Both the position numbers and the translations under genes were made by a program. A DNA stretch of 5,036 bases, taken from contig JBJXHB010000198.1 of assembly GCA_046160725.1 (NCBI GenBank), positions 1-5,036 of the forward strand. The letters run 5' to 3'. Origin of the DNA: JBJXHB01 sp046160725. GTDB lineage: Bacteria > Pseudomonadota > Gammaproteobacteria > Burkholderiales > Burkholderiaceae_C. A model generated the notes under the pieces. The model did no database searches. It was not told where the DNA came from and was given only the letters and a program-made list of their open reading frames with translations. This document shows positions 4,784-5,036 of the stretch, one piece after another; the stretch's first letter is position 1, and every line of letters begins with the position of its first letter.

Positions 4784-4823
4784 GGGCCCGTTGACGCGCT
4801 CCAGGACCTCTCTGACCGGGCCC
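4784..4823. terminator. Possible weak terminator between convergent genes
   Basis: GGGCCCG (4784-4790) and CGGGCCC (4817-4823) can form a 7-bp stem with a 26-base loop just after the stop of the TM2-like gene. GGGCCC is itself palindromic, so each copy could also self-pair. A second small hairpin, CCCG with CGGG (4861-4872), lies right after the phosphate-transporter stop on the other strand. Neither is followed by a T-run. Apart from these, the 96 bases from 4780 to 4875 hold no recognisable gene or site. Confidence 0.25.
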
Positions 4824-4875
4824 AACGCATCGAGCGCCGCGAGCGACAGGCTGCACACAGCCCGGCACCGGGTCG

Positions 4876-5036
4876 TCAGAACAGCCAGCGCCCGACCGAG
4901 AACGCCGCCGCGGCGATGAATGCCGACGCCGGAATGGTCAGCACCCAGGCCCACACGATGCGACCCGCCACGCCCCAGCGCACGGCACTGAACCTGCGCT
5001 CGGAGGCGCCCACACCCACGATCGAACCCGTGATGG
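4876..5036 (-). CDS. Inorganic phosphate transporter of the PiT family, C-terminal end (partial)
   Basis: Only the last 52 residues and the TGA stop (4876-4878) are in the window; the gene continues off the right edge. The fragment reads ITGSIVGVGASERRFSAVRW, then GVAGRIVWAWVLTIPASAF followed by a hydrophobic Ala-rich helix ending in GRWLF. This matches the end of PiT-family (PF01384) permeases: the conserved G-S-I-x-G-V-G-A repeat motif, a short loop with RRFSAVRWG, then the last membrane helix with the W-x-W-x-x-T-x-P-x-S signature. PiT carriers take up phosphate, usually as a metal-phosphate complex, with protons across the inner membrane. It is convergent with the TM2-like gene. The family call is firm for a fragment this short; the subtype cannot be assigned. 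Confidence 0.88.
   Translation of the reverse strand, partial: ITGSIVGVGASERRFSAVRWGVAGRIVWAWVLTIPASAFIAAAAFSVGRWLF

Noticed and set aside
1..5036. Mobile elements, CRISPR arrays, tRNA genes, toxin-antitoxin or defence cassettes
   Set aside because: Read on both strands; no transposase or integrase motifs, no regularly spaced repeats, no tRNA-like cloverleaf and no unassigned multi-gene cluster. The coding content is accounted for by core genes and their close neighbours.

Overview
This window reads as ordinary chromosomal DNA from a GC-rich betaproteobacterium, most likely in the order Burkholderiales (Comamonadaceae or a near relative). The placement rests on the wording of the proteins (L19, RimM, TrmD, S16) and on the order rsgA, CobD/CbiB-like, CoA pyrophosphatase, rplS, trmD, rimM, rpsP. 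I recall that order from Burkholderiales genomes and have not searched for it.

Layout from left to right. Bases 1-193 (+) hold the last 63 residues of the ribosome-assembly GTPase RsgA, with its zinc-binding Cys/His cluster. Facing it, with only 14 bases between the stops, is a long minus-strand series that runs right to left: rpsP (S16), rimM, trmD, rplS (L19), a NUDIX CoA pyrophosphatase, and a CobD/CbiB-like membrane protein. Spacing inside the series is 9 bases (rpsP-rimM), 0-24 bases depending on the start chosen (rimM-trmD), 138 bases (trmD-rplS), about zero (rplS-nudix) and 104 bases (nudix-CobD-like). To the right, a divergent plus-strand gene at 4354-4779 encodes a small four-helix membrane protein with a TM2-like motif. 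Facing it from the right edge is the C-terminal end of a PiT-type phosphate transporter on the minus strand.

Function. The core is the classic trmD operon: two ribosomal proteins, a 30S maturation factor and the m1G37 tRNA methyltransferase. RsgA next door also acts in 30S maturation, so one side of the window is a translation and ribosome-assembly neighbourhood. The CoA pyrophosphatase and the CobD/CbiB-like protein appear to be co-transcribed passengers. Nothing else here belongs to cobalamin synthesis, and the CobD-like protein may be closer in role to AmpE-type proteins.

Regulation visible in the sequence. A perfect TATAAT lies upstream of rpsP, followed by a hairpin-rich leader of roughly 180 bases. 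A second perfect TATAAT overlaps the trmD stop codon and is followed by a nested hairpin ahead of rplS. A two-tier hairpin fills most of the gap between the nudix and CobD-like genes. rpsP and rplS have clear Shine-Dalgarno sequences while rimM and trmD do not, which fits the known low output of RimM and TrmD relative to the ribosomal proteins in Escherichia coli.

I found no mobile element, CRISPR array, tRNA, rRNA or defence-like cassette, and no evidence of an undescribed multi-gene system. The points most worth a second look are the probable non-ATG/GTG start of the CoA pyrophosphatase and the structured leaders.
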